18,629 bases of DNA from CAYWFU01 sp964457585 (GTDB taxonomy: Bacteria > JACRDZ01). The notes under the pieces were generated by a model. It was not told where the DNA came from. It saw only the letters and a list, made by a program, of their open reading frames with translations, and searched no databases. The DNA is taken from assembly GCA_964457585.1 (NCBI GenBank), contig CAYWFU010000062.1, positions 1 to 18,629 on the forward strand, read 5' to 3'. Of this stretch, positions 1 to 7,757 are shown in pieces. Position numbers and translations under genes: made by a program. Positions within the stretch are counted from its first letter, which is position 1; each line of letters starts with the position of its first letter.

Positions 1-53
1 GTTATGATGGGGTTTTAAGTGGTTCGGGAAAAAACCTCGCTTGTTTTAGGACT

Positions 54-117
54 AGCAATGAGCAACGAGTCCAAAATATATTTTAAACTCATTGCTCATC
101 ACCCATTGCTCATTGCT
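54..117. repeat. Imperfect inverted repeat of AATGAGCA-type words
   Basis: The segment at 54-69 (AGCAATGAGCAACGAG) is nearly the reverse complement of 102-117, and the word CATTGCTCAT recurs at 90-99 and 104-113. This gives a low-complexity palindromic region. No other copy of this family was seen in the window. The 220 bases before the first gene hold this repeat and the candidate promoter of that gene. No supported gene was recognised there, although a fragment of a preceding gene entering from the left edge cannot be excluded. Confidence 0.55.
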
Positions 118-183
118 TATCATACCATCTCCTTTTTTCTAATGCAATTTTAAAAAATGAAAAACCCTTTTCTTCTTTTTCCA

Positions 184-212
184 TTGCATATCTTAATATA
201 ATTATTTAAAAT
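184..212 (+). promoter_or_regulatory. Candidate promoter of the first radical SAM gene
   Basis: TTGCAT (184-189) and TAAAAT (207-212) are separated by 17 bases. The -10 box ends 8 bases before the ATG at 221, so a normal start point would give a transcript with almost no leader. No Shine-Dalgarno sequence lies before the ATG. An overlapping TATAAT at 197-202 has no good -35 partner. The bases from the -10 box to the ATG resemble those before the ATPase gene at 15345. Confidence 0.4.
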
Positions 213-220
213 ACTACTCA

Positions 221-1084
221 ATGATAAAATTTAAAAAAATATACATAGAAATAACTAATGTATGCAATTTAAACTGCAAATTTTGTCCTAAAACCAAACG
301 TAAGAGCAAATTTATAAGTATTGATTTATTTAAAAAAATATTAAACGAAGTTAAAAATCACACTAACTACCTATATTTTCATGTAATGGGAGAACCTCTT
401 TTACACCCCGATATAAATATTTTTTTAGATTTATGCCATGAATTTGGATATAAAGTAAATATTACAACTAATGGTATAAATATCGATAAAATAAAAGAAA
501 AAATCTTATTAAAACCGGCCCTGCGATTGATTAATTTTTCCTTACAAAGCTTTGACGCTAATATTGTTAATATAGATACCTATCTTAATGACATATTTAA
601 TTTTATAATTCAAGCAAAAAAAAATCGTGATTTTATTGCTTGCTTAAGATTATGGAATAAGGATAAACCTGAATACATACGCAATAATCAATATATATTA
701 AAAAAAATTGAAAAGTTTTTTAATGTATCATTTCAAATTGACGAAAGCCAATGCAATGTTTATGGAATTAAACTTACAGACAATATTTATTTAAGTCAAG
801 ATTCTATTTTTGAATGGCCAGACAAAAATATTCCGGATATCGACAGCAAAGGATTCTGTTATGGAATGAGAAATCAAGCAGCGATTTTAGCGGATGGAAC
901 TGTTGTCCCATGCTGTCTGGACAGTGAAGGGACAATAAATTTGGGAAATATAAATGAATCTTCTTTTTCAAGTATAATTGAAGGTAAACGAGCTATGACT
1001 CTGTACGAAAATTTTTCAAAAAGAAATGTTATTGAACCGCTTTGTAAAAAATGTGGATATAGAAAAAGATTTAATTTAAAATGA
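221..1084 (+). CDS. Radical SAM/SPASM-type protein
   Basis: A 287-residue radical SAM enzyme of unknown substrate. The cluster-binding motif CxxxCxxC is C15, C19 and C22 (CNLNCKFC), followed by MGEP at 56-59, the usual SAM amino-group motif, and TTNG at 82-85. The C-terminal part has a SPASM/twitch-like cysteine set (C213, C231, C232, C275, C278) around ADGTVVPCC, which suggests one or more auxiliary iron-sulfur clusters. Such proteins modify peptides or small molecules and are often found near cell-surface gene clusters, but nothing here fixes the substrate. The gene stands alone on the plus strand and its last 9 bases overlap the convergent thiE. There is no ribosome-binding site before the ATG, so it may be translated from a leaderless transcript. 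Family assignment is secure and function unknown. Confidence 0.88.
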   Translation: MIKFKKIYIEITNVCNLNCKFCPKTKRKSKFISIDLFKKILNEVKNHTNYLYFHVMGEPLLHPDINIFLDLCHEFGYKVNITTNGINIDKIKEKILLKPALRLINFSLQSFDANIVNIDTYLNDIFNFIIQAKKNRDFIACLRLWNKDKPEYIRNNQYILKKIEKFFNVSFQIDESQCNVYGIKLTDNIYLSQDSIFEWPDKNIPDIDSKGFCYGMRNQAAILADGTVVPCCLDSEGTINLGNINESSFSSIIEGKRAMTLYENFSKRNVIEPLCKKCGYRKRFNLK

Positions 1085-1786
1085 ACATTCATTTTTTATT
1101 TTAATTAATTTTTTAACCTGTAATGCAATATCTTCTACTTCTAAAATTGCTCTTATAAAAGCTGCACCAACTGCTCCGTTTATAAAAATATCTTTTAAAT
1201 TATTTTCATTGATTCCACCTAATGCAATGATAGGAATAAGAGTGGAATTAACTGCAATTTTCAAAGTGGACAATCCCAGCGGATTTAAAATATTCTGCTT
1301 AGAAGGAGTGAAAAAAATAGGACTGAGGATTACATAATCGGGTTTGATATTTTTATCATTGATATTTTTTATTTCTTCTAAAGTATGGCAGGATAAACCA
1401 ATGATTTTATCTTTATTTACTAACTTTTTCACTTTTTCAATTGGCAGCGACTGCCATCCCAGATGTACTCCATCAGCGTCTACTGCCTGCATAATATCAA
1501 TACGATCATTAATAATCAATTTTGTTTTTGTATTTTTTATAATTTGTTTTATTTTATCTGCAAGATTAAATAATTCTGCTGAGGACATATCCTTCTCTCT
1601 GAGCTGGACAAAGTCTATCCCCGCTCCAATGGCAATTTTAATTGCATTAAGAAACTTTTCTTCATTTGCGAAAAGATGTCTATTGGTAATTAAATATAAT
1701 GAGGAACCCTGCAGTATGGACAGAGGAATATCTTTTCTGATTGGAATAGTATTATTTTGTTTGTGTCGATTCGCATTTATTTTCAT
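1076..1786 (-). CDS. thiE: Thiamine-phosphate synthase
   Basis: ThiE joins the pyrimidine (HMP-PP) and thiazole phosphate moieties to make thiamine monophosphate in the cytoplasm. The (beta/alpha)8 family motifs appear in order: QLREK (61-65), NDR (93-95), ADGVHLG (104-110), GLSCH (130-134), SPIFFTPSK (155-163) and ALGGI (188-192). At 236 residues it is about 25 longer than usual; the excess is an N-terminal extension before LYLITN at residue 30. The ATG at 1786 lies inside the upstream radical SAM gene (35-base overlap), and no convincing internal ATG lies nearer the conserved core, so the true start is somewhat uncertain. It is last in the kdsC operon. No other thiamine gene is nearby and no TPP riboswitch was recognised. 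Confidence 0.9.
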   Translation of the reverse strand: MKINANRHKQNNTIPIRKDIPLSILQGSSLYLITNRHLFANEEKFLNAIKIAIGAGIDFVQLREKDMSSAELFNLADKIKQIIKNTKTKLIINDRIDIMQAVDADGVHLGWQSLPIEKVKKLVNKDKIIGLSCHTLEEIKNINDKNIKPDYVILSPIFFTPSKQNILNPLGLSTLKIAVNSTLIPIIALGGINENNLKDIFINGAVGAAFIRAILEVEDIALQVKKLIKIKNECSF

Positions 1787-2933
1787 TCACAAATTTTTTC
1801 TTGATTTTTGAGTATAAATCTTCTTTCTGGATAATAGTGCCTGCATAATAATAATTCTTTGCACAATTTTTTGAACAATTTAAATAATTATTACTAATGA
1901 AGCGCTTTCTTTCCTGATGCGCTACTTTGCCATTCCAGATATCAATAAAACGGGATTTATTTAAATCTCCTATAATCATTCTTGAACATAAGGCAAAAGA
2001 TACGTAACCTTTACTCCCAATGTAAATGTTATCCCATGGACAACTGCATAATTCTATATTATTATCAGATTCAGCTTCATTTTCATCTGCAAAATCTGTA
2101 TCATCAATAAATTCAGGATATAGTTCTGAATAATGGAAGTAAGTATAATCAAGCAGTTCAATTTCTTTTTTCTTTGCAATGTCTTGCGCTTCTTTTAAAA
2201 TATTTTTCCATTCTATTACCTTTTCCTTATCCGTGAATATATCTTCGTTCTTTATTTTATCCCAGTCAGATTCTTTTAAATCACAGGTCAAAGGTCTAAG
2301 CCCAAGAGAACATCCCCCTAAATCAGCAATTAGATTAACAAGTTTTGGGATATCTTTATATGTTCGTTCCATAACAATAGCAGAGAAATTCAAATGTGGA
2401 TTATCTTTTGATTTTAATCCTTTATTCTTTTTAAAACTATTTAACATATTAATATTATTAACAAAATCTTCCAGGTTTGCTCCAATCCTTATTGATCGAT
2501 AAATTTCTTCATGCGGAGAATCAATGGATAATTCCAATCTGCCAAATTTTTCAGCAATTATTTCAGCGCGCTTCTTTCCAATTAGAATGCCATTTGTTGT
2601 CCCTGCTAATTTCATATTTTTAAAATTAAGGCTATCGCTTAAAATATTGTCAACACAATTGCTGTTCGTTTCTTCATTATAAAATATTTCTGCTCCATTA
2701 AGTTTTAAATTTTCTAAATAAGGATACAAAACTTTTAAACGATTGTAAATATCCTGTGAAATATTAAGAACGAATTTATTTTTATAAACTCCAAAACTGC
2801 ACATAAAGCAATTCAAATTGCACTGAGTCGAAACTAATATTTCAAGATTTGTAGGCAATGATTCAAGTCTTACCTGACGGATTTTATATTCTTCCTGTAA
2901 ACGAATTTTGTTCTTTTCAAATAATTCATCCAT
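1752..2933 (-). CDS. Radical SAM/SPASM domain protein
   Basis: A 393-residue radical SAM protein. CxxxCxxC is C38, C42 and C45 (CNLNCFMC). The core continues with TTNG at 112-115 and LSIDSP at 135-140. The C-terminal region carries further cysteines (C296, C298, C316, C353, C357) around YIGSKGYVSFALC and GDLNKSRFIDIWNG, the usual layout of a SPASM domain binding auxiliary clusters. The usual GEP motif is replaced by NGAEIF near 79-84. The start at 2933 has GAGGT a few bases upstream. It sits between the two-TM protein (19-base gap) and thiE (35-base overlap), so it is probably translated in the LPS operon. It is only distantly like the other radical SAM protein in the window. Substrate unknown. 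Confidence 0.87.
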   Translation of the reverse strand: MDELFEKNKIRLQEEYKIRQVRLESLPTNLEILVSTQCNLNCFMCSFGVYKNKFVLNISQDIYNRLKVLYPYLENLKLNGAEIFYNEETNSNCVDNILSDSLNFKNMKLAGTTNGILIGKKRAEIIAEKFGRLELSIDSPHEEIYRSIRIGANLEDFVNNINMLNSFKKNKGLKSKDNPHLNFSAIVMERTYKDIPKLVNLIADLGGCSLGLRPLTCDLKESDWDKIKNEDIFTDKEKVIEWKNILKEAQDIAKKKEIELLDYTYFHYSELYPEFIDDTDFADENEAESDNNIELCSCPWDNIYIGSKGYVSFALCSRMIIGDLNKSRFIDIWNGKVAHQERKRFISNNYLNCSKNCAKNYYYAGTIIQKEDLYSKIKKKFVNENKCESTQTK

Positions 2934-2952
2934 TTAGACCTCTTATTTATAA

Positions 2953-3285
2953 TTATTCTAATTCTATTCTTAACATGCGGGCATATTCTGTAGATTCTAA
3001 AAATTTTTTCTGTTTCCTAATCATTAAATAAATTATAATTTTAGAAACACCATATCCATAAACTATGTAACCAAAAGCAAAAAGCCATTTAATAATTATT
3101 GAAACATTCATGCTTCTTATCCATAATACAAATAAAATTGTAAATACTAAACAGCAAATAATAATACTTATGATATATCTCAAAGTTATTTTTTTTAAAT
3201 TCTCGCGTTCTTTTTGATTCATATTTGCAATAATCTCAGAAACACGGGGTAAAGCTAATAAATTTTCAGATTCAAAAATATCCAT
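2953..3285 (-). CDS. Small membrane protein, two TM segments
   Basis: A 110-residue protein not assigned to a family. Two hydrophobic segments (about residues 37-56 and 62-89) are separated by a short RSMNVS turn, forming a helical hairpin in the inner membrane. A hydrophilic N-terminal stretch of about 35 residues and a charged C-terminal tail (RKQKKFLEST) flank it. The ATG at 3285 is preceded by AAGGTG at a suitable distance. It lies 38 bases after the peptidase gene and 19 before the radical SAM gene on the same strand, so it is most likely an operon member. Its composition and clean translation signals support a real gene, but nothing indicates its role. Confidence 0.7.
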   Translation of the reverse strand: MDIFESENLLALPRVSEIIANMNQKERENLKKITLRYIISIIICCLVFTILFVLWIRSMNVSIIIKWLFAFGYIVYGYGVSKIIIYLMIRKQKKFLESTEYARMLRIELE

Positions 3286-3323
3286 AATTTAACACCTTTT
3301 TAATTTATACCCAGATGGGTTTT

Positions 3324-4397
3324 TTACACTTTAACAAGTTCAAGTAGAATTTCGGGAATTTTATTTAAATCATCAATAGAAATTTCTTCATTTACTGTAT
3401 GCACATTTCTTGCTCCTGTGCCAATATTTGCTACTTTTATATTATGTGCATGAAATACATTTGCATCAGAACCTCCGCCGGATAAAATATATTGCTGTTG
3501 TAAATCTTGAATTTTATAAGAATTTTTAATTTTTTTAAGTAAAGGCGATGTCCTGGCGAATTTATAACCATGGCAAATATGTTCAACATTTAAATTCAAC
3601 TGTGCTTTATATTTTTTTGCTGTAGCTTCAAAAACTTTTTTTATACGGTTAATTTGCCGATTAGCTTTTGCAAAATTATGACTTCTTACTTCTGCCTTTA
3701 TTTCAACTTCACCAGGTATACAGTTACGAACAGTACCTCCTTTAATAATTCCCACATTTGCAGTTGTTTCTTTATCTATTCTGCCTAATTTAATTTTTGA
3801 TATTGCATCAGCGGCAACCTTAATAGCATTTATCCCTTTCTCAGGTTCTATTCCAGAATGCGCAGCTTTTCCAGTAATATTAATATTCAGATTGAAAATA
3901 TGCGGAGCGCCAATTATTATTTCATTAATTTTTCCACCATCTATTGTAATGCCGGTTTTGGCGTCAATCAAGGCATAATTAAGTTTCTGGACACCCATAG
4001 TTCCTATTTCTTCCTGTACAGTAAATATGATTTCCAGATGGCAATGTTTTATATGATTTGTTTTTAAAATATAGATAAGTTCCAATATTGCGGCTAAACC
4101 TGCTTTGTCATCCGCACCCAGTATGGTTGTACCATCTGAAGTAATAATATTATCTTTAATACATGGTTTAATATCAGTACATGGCTGTACTGTATCTAAA
4201 TGTGCATTTAAAATAAAATATGGACATTTGACGCCTTCAATTTTTGCAATTATATTCCCGAAAGAATCACAAATAGCTGTAATTCCTAATTTTTTTAAAT
4301 ATTTAATTATCCATTCTTTTATTTTTTCTTCTTCCCGAGAAGGACTTGATATTTTTACTAATTCCATAAATGTTTTAAGTAAATGATTTTCTTTCAT
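3324..4397 (-). CDS. M20-family metallopeptidase (PepT-like)
   Basis: A 357-residue zinc aminopeptidase/carboxypeptidase-fold enzyme of the M20 clan, closest by motif to the PepT-like (YqjE-type) group. Metal-binding and catalytic signatures are visible: HLDTV with H66 and D68, GADDKAG with D96, EE at 129-130 (general base and ligand), DGG at 153-155, and a C-terminal His in NVHTVNE (H333). The lid/dimerisation domain motif GKAAHSG is present with EPEKGINAI after it. It probably cleaves a di- or tripeptide, but the substrate cannot be read from sequence. The ATG overlaps the lptA stop as ATGA, implying translational coupling, and GAAGGA precedes it. This gene occupies the place where lptB often follows lptA. 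Confidence 0.9.
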   Translation of the reverse strand: MKENHLLKTFMELVKISSPSREEEKIKEWIIKYLKKLGITAICDSFGNIIAKIEGVKCPYFILNAHLDTVQPCTDIKPCIKDNIITSDGTTILGADDKAGLAAILELIYILKTNHIKHCHLEIIFTVQEEIGTMGVQKLNYALIDAKTGITIDGGKINEIIIGAPHIFNLNINITGKAAHSGIEPEKGINAIKVAADAISKIKLGRIDKETTANVGIIKGGTVRNCIPGEVEIKAEVRSHNFAKANRQINRIKKVFEATAKKYKAQLNLNVEHICHGYKFARTSPLLKKIKNSYKIQDLQQQYILSGGGSDANVFHAHNIKVANIGTGARNVHTVNEEISIDDLNKIPEILLELVKV

Positions 4398-5065
4398 TTT
4401 CCTTCTTCTTTTATTACAATTCCCTGAACTTTTTTATTCATTATTATCCGATTATCTTCCATAAAAAAAACAACTTCCTCTGCACTAAAAATATTTTTTC
4501 TTTGTGTTACTTTTGCATTTTCAGTCATTACAAGTTTTTTAGACTTTTGATAAAAAACAGCATAATCACTCCATGCCTCTATTGAACTATGTATTATATG
4601 AACATTTTTTGTAACAACTATCTCATTTTTATCTGAGAACATTTCGATTTTATTACCTGTAATTTCTGTTTGAGCGTTATCTTTATCTTTCTCTATAATT
4701 ATTAATTTAGGTAATTCAGTAATAATAGCATATTGTTTTTCCTTGCTATATTCTCCTTTACCGCCAGTTACAGTAAGTTTTACTTCAGGCCCTTCACTAA
4801 TGATTTTAAGATTCCCCTCCCCTACTACCCTGCTCTCACTGCTAAATAATGTAACTTTATCTCCATAGAAATTAAATCCTTCCTGCTCAAGAATAACATT
4901 CCCCGTAAAATAACCTATTTCCTGATCTTTTTTAAAAGTATATTCAACATTATCAGCTTTTATATTTATAGGTTTTTCTTCTTTAGCAGATGTATTTGCT
5001 TCCGCAGAAAAAATAGACATGCAAAAAATTAAATAAAATACAGCTATCATAAAAATATTTTTCAT
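4394..5065 (-). CDS. lptA: LptA/OstA-like periplasmic LPS transport protein
   Basis: A 223-residue exported protein with a signal peptide at 1-23 (hydrophobic AVFYLIFCMSIFS, cleavage likely after AEA). The mature part is an OstA/LptA beta-jellyroll region: INIKADNVEY, YFTGNVILEQ and KVTLFSSESRVVGEG are typical repeating strands. LptA bridges the periplasm, carrying LPS from the inner-membrane LptBFGC complex to LptD. It lies downstream of kdsC and lptC, the usual order in diderms, which supports the assignment. The gap to lptC (118 bases) is filled by palindromic repeats, and AGGA precedes the ATG. Sequence similarity in this family is low, so the call rests on fold-type motifs plus context. 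Confidence 0.83.
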   Translation of the reverse strand: MKNIFMIAVFYLIFCMSIFSAEANTSAKEEKPINIKADNVEYTFKKDQEIGYFTGNVILEQEGFNFYGDKVTLFSSESRVVGEGNLKIISEGPEVKLTVTGGKGEYSKEKQYAIITELPKLIIIEKDKDNAQTEITGNKIEMFSDKNEIVVTKNVHIIHSSIEAWSDYAVFYQKSKKLVMTENAKVTQRKNIFSAEEVVFFMEDNRIIMNKKVQGIVIKEEGK

Positions 5066-5087
5066 ATTTTATATTTTCCTAAAATAA

Positions 5088-5138
5088 GCTCGATAAGCTT
5101 GTCCTCAACATTATTAATTGAGTATCGAGCAACTACAA
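5088..5138. repeat. REP/BIME-like repeat, long-loop variant
   Basis: GCTCGATA at 5088-5095 pairs with TATCGAGC at 5123-5130 and is followed by AACTACAA. Inside, CTCAA and TTGAG can extend the hairpin. This is the same unit as the half-repeat starting at 17933, with an extended loop. It lies between lptC and lptA. Confidence 0.8.
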
Positions 5139-5152
5139 ATAATTGATATGCT

Positions 5153-5180
5153 GTAGAGACGCAAAATTTTGCGTCTCTAC
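5153..5180. repeat. Perfect 28-base palindrome, GTAG...CTAC
   Basis: GTAGAGACGCAAAA is followed immediately by its exact reverse complement. It begins three bases beyond the lptC stop codon within the kdsC-lptC-lptA operon and would form a 14-bp stem if transcribed. Similar GTAGAGACG...CGTCTCTAC palindromes are known from memory as dispersed repeats in other bacterial genomes. Here it occupies the position of the second half-element of the composite repeat beginning at 5088. Confidence 0.85.
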
Positions 5181-5183
5181 TAA

Positions 5184-5744
5184 TTATTTTAAAACATTTA
5201 AAGCATCTTTAGAATCAGCTACTATCTTGACATTACTGAATATTTTAATATTTTCAAGGTTTGCACCTGTTCGTAAACCATTTCCTTCAAGAATGCTGTT
5301 CTTTTTAATTACTCTTACAAAAGCATCTGTTGTAAATACTTGTTCTTTGGTATCCCATAACAATTTATCTGTTTCCAGTCTTACATTGTTTTTTGAAATA
5401 ACTTTAACATTGTTTTTTGCTAATATATTTTTACTTCTTATATCTATAGCAGCTTCTTTTGCTTCGAGATTAGAAAAAGGTTGATTTTCATCATAAAAAA
5501 TTATATTGATCTTTTCAACATGAATACTACTTTCTTTTTCATAAATATTTGCATAAAGAGCTTTTAATTCCCATTTTTTAGCTCCTTCTATTGTTTCAGT
5601 AAGAATAAAACCCTTTATCTGCAAAGAAGCAGAATCATTATGATCATCATTGATTGCCTTTGAAGAGTTATTATTATTTGAACTGCAAGAAAACAGGTTG
5701 AATAATAAAATAAATATAATGTAATATAGTTTCTTTTTTAGCAT
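5184..5744 (-). CDS. lptC: LptC-like LPS export lipoprotein
   Basis: A 186-residue envelope protein with a lipoprotein signal: basic MLKKKL, a hydrophobic stretch, then lipobox LFSC with C20 as the predicted lipidated cysteine, followed by an Asn/Ser linker. The mature part (about 40-186) has LptC/OstA-type strands: GFILTETIEGAKKWELKALYA, NLEAKEAAIDIRSKNILAKNNV and LLWDTKEQ. LptC normally has an uncleaved membrane anchor and links LptBFG to LptA; lipoprotein versions occur in several phyla. Its start overlaps the kdsC stop by one base (TAATG), and lptA follows after the repeat block, so the identity is well supported by context. Confidence 0.83.
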   Translation of the reverse strand: MLKKKLYYIIFILLFNLFSCSSNNNNSSKAINDDHNDSASLQIKGFILTETIEGAKKWELKALYANIYEKESSIHVEKINIIFYDENQPFSNLEAKEAAIDIRSKNILAKNNVKVISKNNVRLETDKLLWDTKEQVFTTDAFVRVIKKNSILEGNGLRTGANLENIKIFSNVKIVADSKDALNVLK

Positions 5745-6283
5745 TAAAAATATCTTTCAGTTACTTGATCCCATTTTTTTTGCGTTTTTAGAATTAATTC
5801 TATTACCTCTCTTATAGCTCCATCTCCTCCATTTTTATCTGTTATATAATCAGCTTCACTTTTAACTTCCTCAACAGCATTTTTTACAGCAATTGCTAAC
5901 CCTGCTTTTCTTAAAACTCTTATATCTATTAAATCATCGCCAATATAAGCTAATGCATCTAAAGGTATTTTGTAAGTATCTATAATTTTATCTAAAGCAT
6001 CTGTTTTAACAAAAACTTTTTGATAAACATCTTTAATCCCTATATTATTTGCCCAATGAGTTACTAACGGTGAATATCGTCCTGTTATTATTGCCGGAAC
6101 AATATTTGCTCTTATAAGCATCCTCAATCCTGCGGTATCATGCTCATTGAAAAATTTATATTCATCATTTTTTTTGTTCCCAAGTATTATTTTACCATCT
6201 GTTAAAACCCCATCTACATCCATTGCCAATATTTTTATTTTTTTAATTTTATTTATAAGACTTTTTTTGTTTTTAATTTTCAT
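5744..6283 (-). CDS. kdsC: Kdo-8-phosphate phosphatase (KdsC, HAD family)
   Basis: KdsC hydrolyses 3-deoxy-D-manno-octulosonate 8-phosphate to Kdo in inner-core LPS synthesis. The 179-residue length suits a cap-less C0 HAD phosphatase. Motifs are complete: DVDGVLTDG with D22 (nucleophile) and D24, ITGR with T67, K93 in VFVKTDAL, and GDDLID with D116, D117 and D120. The C-terminal KNGGDGAIREV tail is characteristic of KdsC. AAGGA lies before the ATG, and the upstream promoter (TTGTGA-17-TATAAT on the minus strand) makes it the first gene of the operon running to thiE. Close relatives acting on other sugar phosphates exist, but the lptC/lptA neighbours favour KdsC. Confidence 0.93.
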   Translation of the reverse strand: MKIKNKKSLINKIKKIKILAMDVDGVLTDGKIILGNKKNDEYKFFNEHDTAGLRMLIRANIVPAIITGRYSPLVTHWANNIGIKDVYQKVFVKTDALDKIIDTYKIPLDALAYIGDDLIDIRVLRKAGLAIAVKNAVEEVKSEADYITDKNGGDGAIREVIELILKTQKKWDQVTERYF

Positions 6284-6309
6284 TCGAAATCCTTATGAAT
6301 TTTGTAAGA

Positions 6310-6338
6310 ATTATAACAATTTATTCTGAAAATCACAA
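6310..6338 (-). promoter_or_regulatory. Promoter of the kdsC-lptC-lptA operon
   Basis: On the minus strand TTGTGA (6338-6333) and a perfect TATAAT (6315-6310) are separated by 17 bases. The expected start near 6303 gives a leader of about 20 bases that includes the AAGGA ribosome-binding site of kdsC. It is divergent from the rsmB promoter. Confidence 0.65.
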
Positions 6339-6364
6339 GTTTTAAATTCTAATGAAACTTTTTA

Positions 6365-6393
6365 TTGACTTAAAAAACCAGCTATATAATAAT
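6365..6393 (+). promoter_or_regulatory. Promoter of rsmB, probably leaderless
   Basis: TTGACT (6365-6370) is followed by a perfect TATAAT (6385-6390, spacing 14) and by the overlapping AATAAT (6388-6393, spacing 17). Either -10 box places transcription start at or within a few bases of the GTG at 6401. There is no ribosome-binding site in between. Confidence 0.55.
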
Positions 6394-6400
6394 ACTATCT

Positions 6401-7750
6401 GTGACTAAAGAAATTAATGAACGAAAAATAGTTCTGGATATACTCAATAAAGTAGATACAAATAAAAGCTATGTAAATATTTTACTTAATAACTATTTAA
6501 AAAATACTGAAATCAATAATCAAAAATGGAGATTAATTACTGAATTAGTTTATGGGGTTATTCGCCGCCGTAATACAATTGATTGGTACCTTAGCAATTT
6601 ATGCAAACTAAAAGTACAGGATAATAATATAATAAATATTTTACGTATTGGTGCTTATCAGATACTTTTCCTGGATAGAATTCCAGATTATGCTATTGTA
6701 TCTGAATCAGTAAATCTAGCAAAAAAATATGGGAATAAATCACAAGGCGGATTTGTAAACGCTGTGTTAAGAAATCTAAAACGTAAATACAAGGAGATGC
6801 AATTTCCCAAAAAAGAAAATGATCTGGTCAAATATTTTAGTCTGATTTATTCCTTCAATGAGTGGCTGATAAAATTATTTTTAGATAAATTTGGAGAGGA
6901 AAAAACTCAAGAAATATGTACTGCAAGTAATTTGCCTGCTCCAATAACGATAAGAGTAAATACTATAAAAATTTCGAATGATTTATTTAAAAATAATTTG
7001 ATTAATAACGGTATTATTTTTAAGGAAAGTAAATTTATAAATGGAAACTTCTTAATTGAATTAAAATCAGAAAACTCGCTGCTGGAAAAGGAAGAATACC
7101 AAAAAGGGTGGTTTCAGATTCAGGATGAAAGTTCAACTTTAGCTGGACTTGCAGTATGTCCTCAGCCAGACGAACTGGTTATTGATTTATGTTCCGCACC
7201 AGGTGGAAAAATTACGCATCTTGCAGCGCTGATGAAAAATAAAGGAAGACTAATTGGCGGGGATATTCATCCTGCGCGCTTGAATTTGGTAGCTGAAAAC
7301 AGCAAAAGATTAGGTATTGAAATTATTGAACTTTATGAAGTTTCACAAATCATAAAAAATTTCTCTCAAAAAGCTGACCGTGTGCTGGTTGATGTGCCAT
7401 GCAGCGGGCTGGGTGTTTTACGAAGACGTCTTGATGCGCGCTGGAATAAAAAACATGAAGATATTAAAAAAATTCCATCTTTACAATATAAAATTTTAGA
7501 GGATGGCTATAAATGTTTGCGTCAGGGAGGCATATTGGTTTATAGTACATGCACCATTCTTCCGGAAGAAAATGAGGAAATTATATTTAAATTTTTGCGA
7601 AATCATCCTGATATGAAAATAGAAAATTTAGCAAATATACTTACAGAATCAGTTAAAAATTTTATTGATTTAAAAGGTTTTTTGAAAATACTTCCATCCC
7701 CTTCTCATACTATGGATGGATTTTTTATTGCAAGATTAAGGAAAGAATGA
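6401..7750 (+). CDS. rsmB: 16S rRNA m5C967 methyltransferase RsmB
   Basis: A 449-residue RsmB (Sun/Fmu): SAM-dependent methylation of C967 in 16S rRNA. The N-terminal NusB-like RNA-binding domain covers about 5-130 (RKIVLDILNKVD, ELVYGVIRRR, LRIGAYQILFLDRIP, VNAVLRNLKRK). The catalytic domain has the SAM loop DLCSAPGGK (about 261-269), DVPCSGLG with C334, and YSTCTILPEENE with C384, the two cysteines of the m5C mechanism. The start is GTG; the NusB-type core begins eight codons later, so no later start fits. It heads the rsmB-PASTA-rpe-mreB run, with only 7 bases before the next gene. Confidence 0.95.
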   Translation: MTKEINERKIVLDILNKVDTNKSYVNILLNNYLKNTEINNQKWRLITELVYGVIRRRNTIDWYLSNLCKLKVQDNNIINILRIGAYQILFLDRIPDYAIVSESVNLAKKYGNKSQGGFVNAVLRNLKRKYKEMQFPKKENDLVKYFSLIYSFNEWLIKLFLDKFGEEKTQEICTASNLPAPITIRVNTIKISNDLFKNNLINNGIIFKESKFINGNFLIELKSENSLLEKEEYQKGWFQIQDESSTLAGLAVCPQPDELVIDLCSAPGGKITHLAALMKNKGRLIGGDIHPARLNLVAENSKRLGIEIIELYEVSQIIKNFSQKADRVLVDVPCSGLGVLRRRLDARWNKKHEDIKKIPSLQYKILEDGYKCLRQGGILVYSTCTILPEENEEIIFKFLRNHPDMKIENLANILTESVKNFIDLKGFLKILPSPSHTMDGFFIARLRKE

Positions 7751-7757
7751 AGTCACA

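Noticed and set aside
1078..1098. AT-rich hairpin AAAATGA/TCATTTT plus T-rich tail as a terminator after the first radical SAM gene
   Set aside because: The stem has a single G-C pair and overlaps the end of thiE, so it is too weak to call.
3311..3326. Small hairpin ACCCAGATGGGT followed by T residues
   Set aside because: The T tract is on the plus strand whereas genes there are on the minus strand, and the stem is only four to five pairs.
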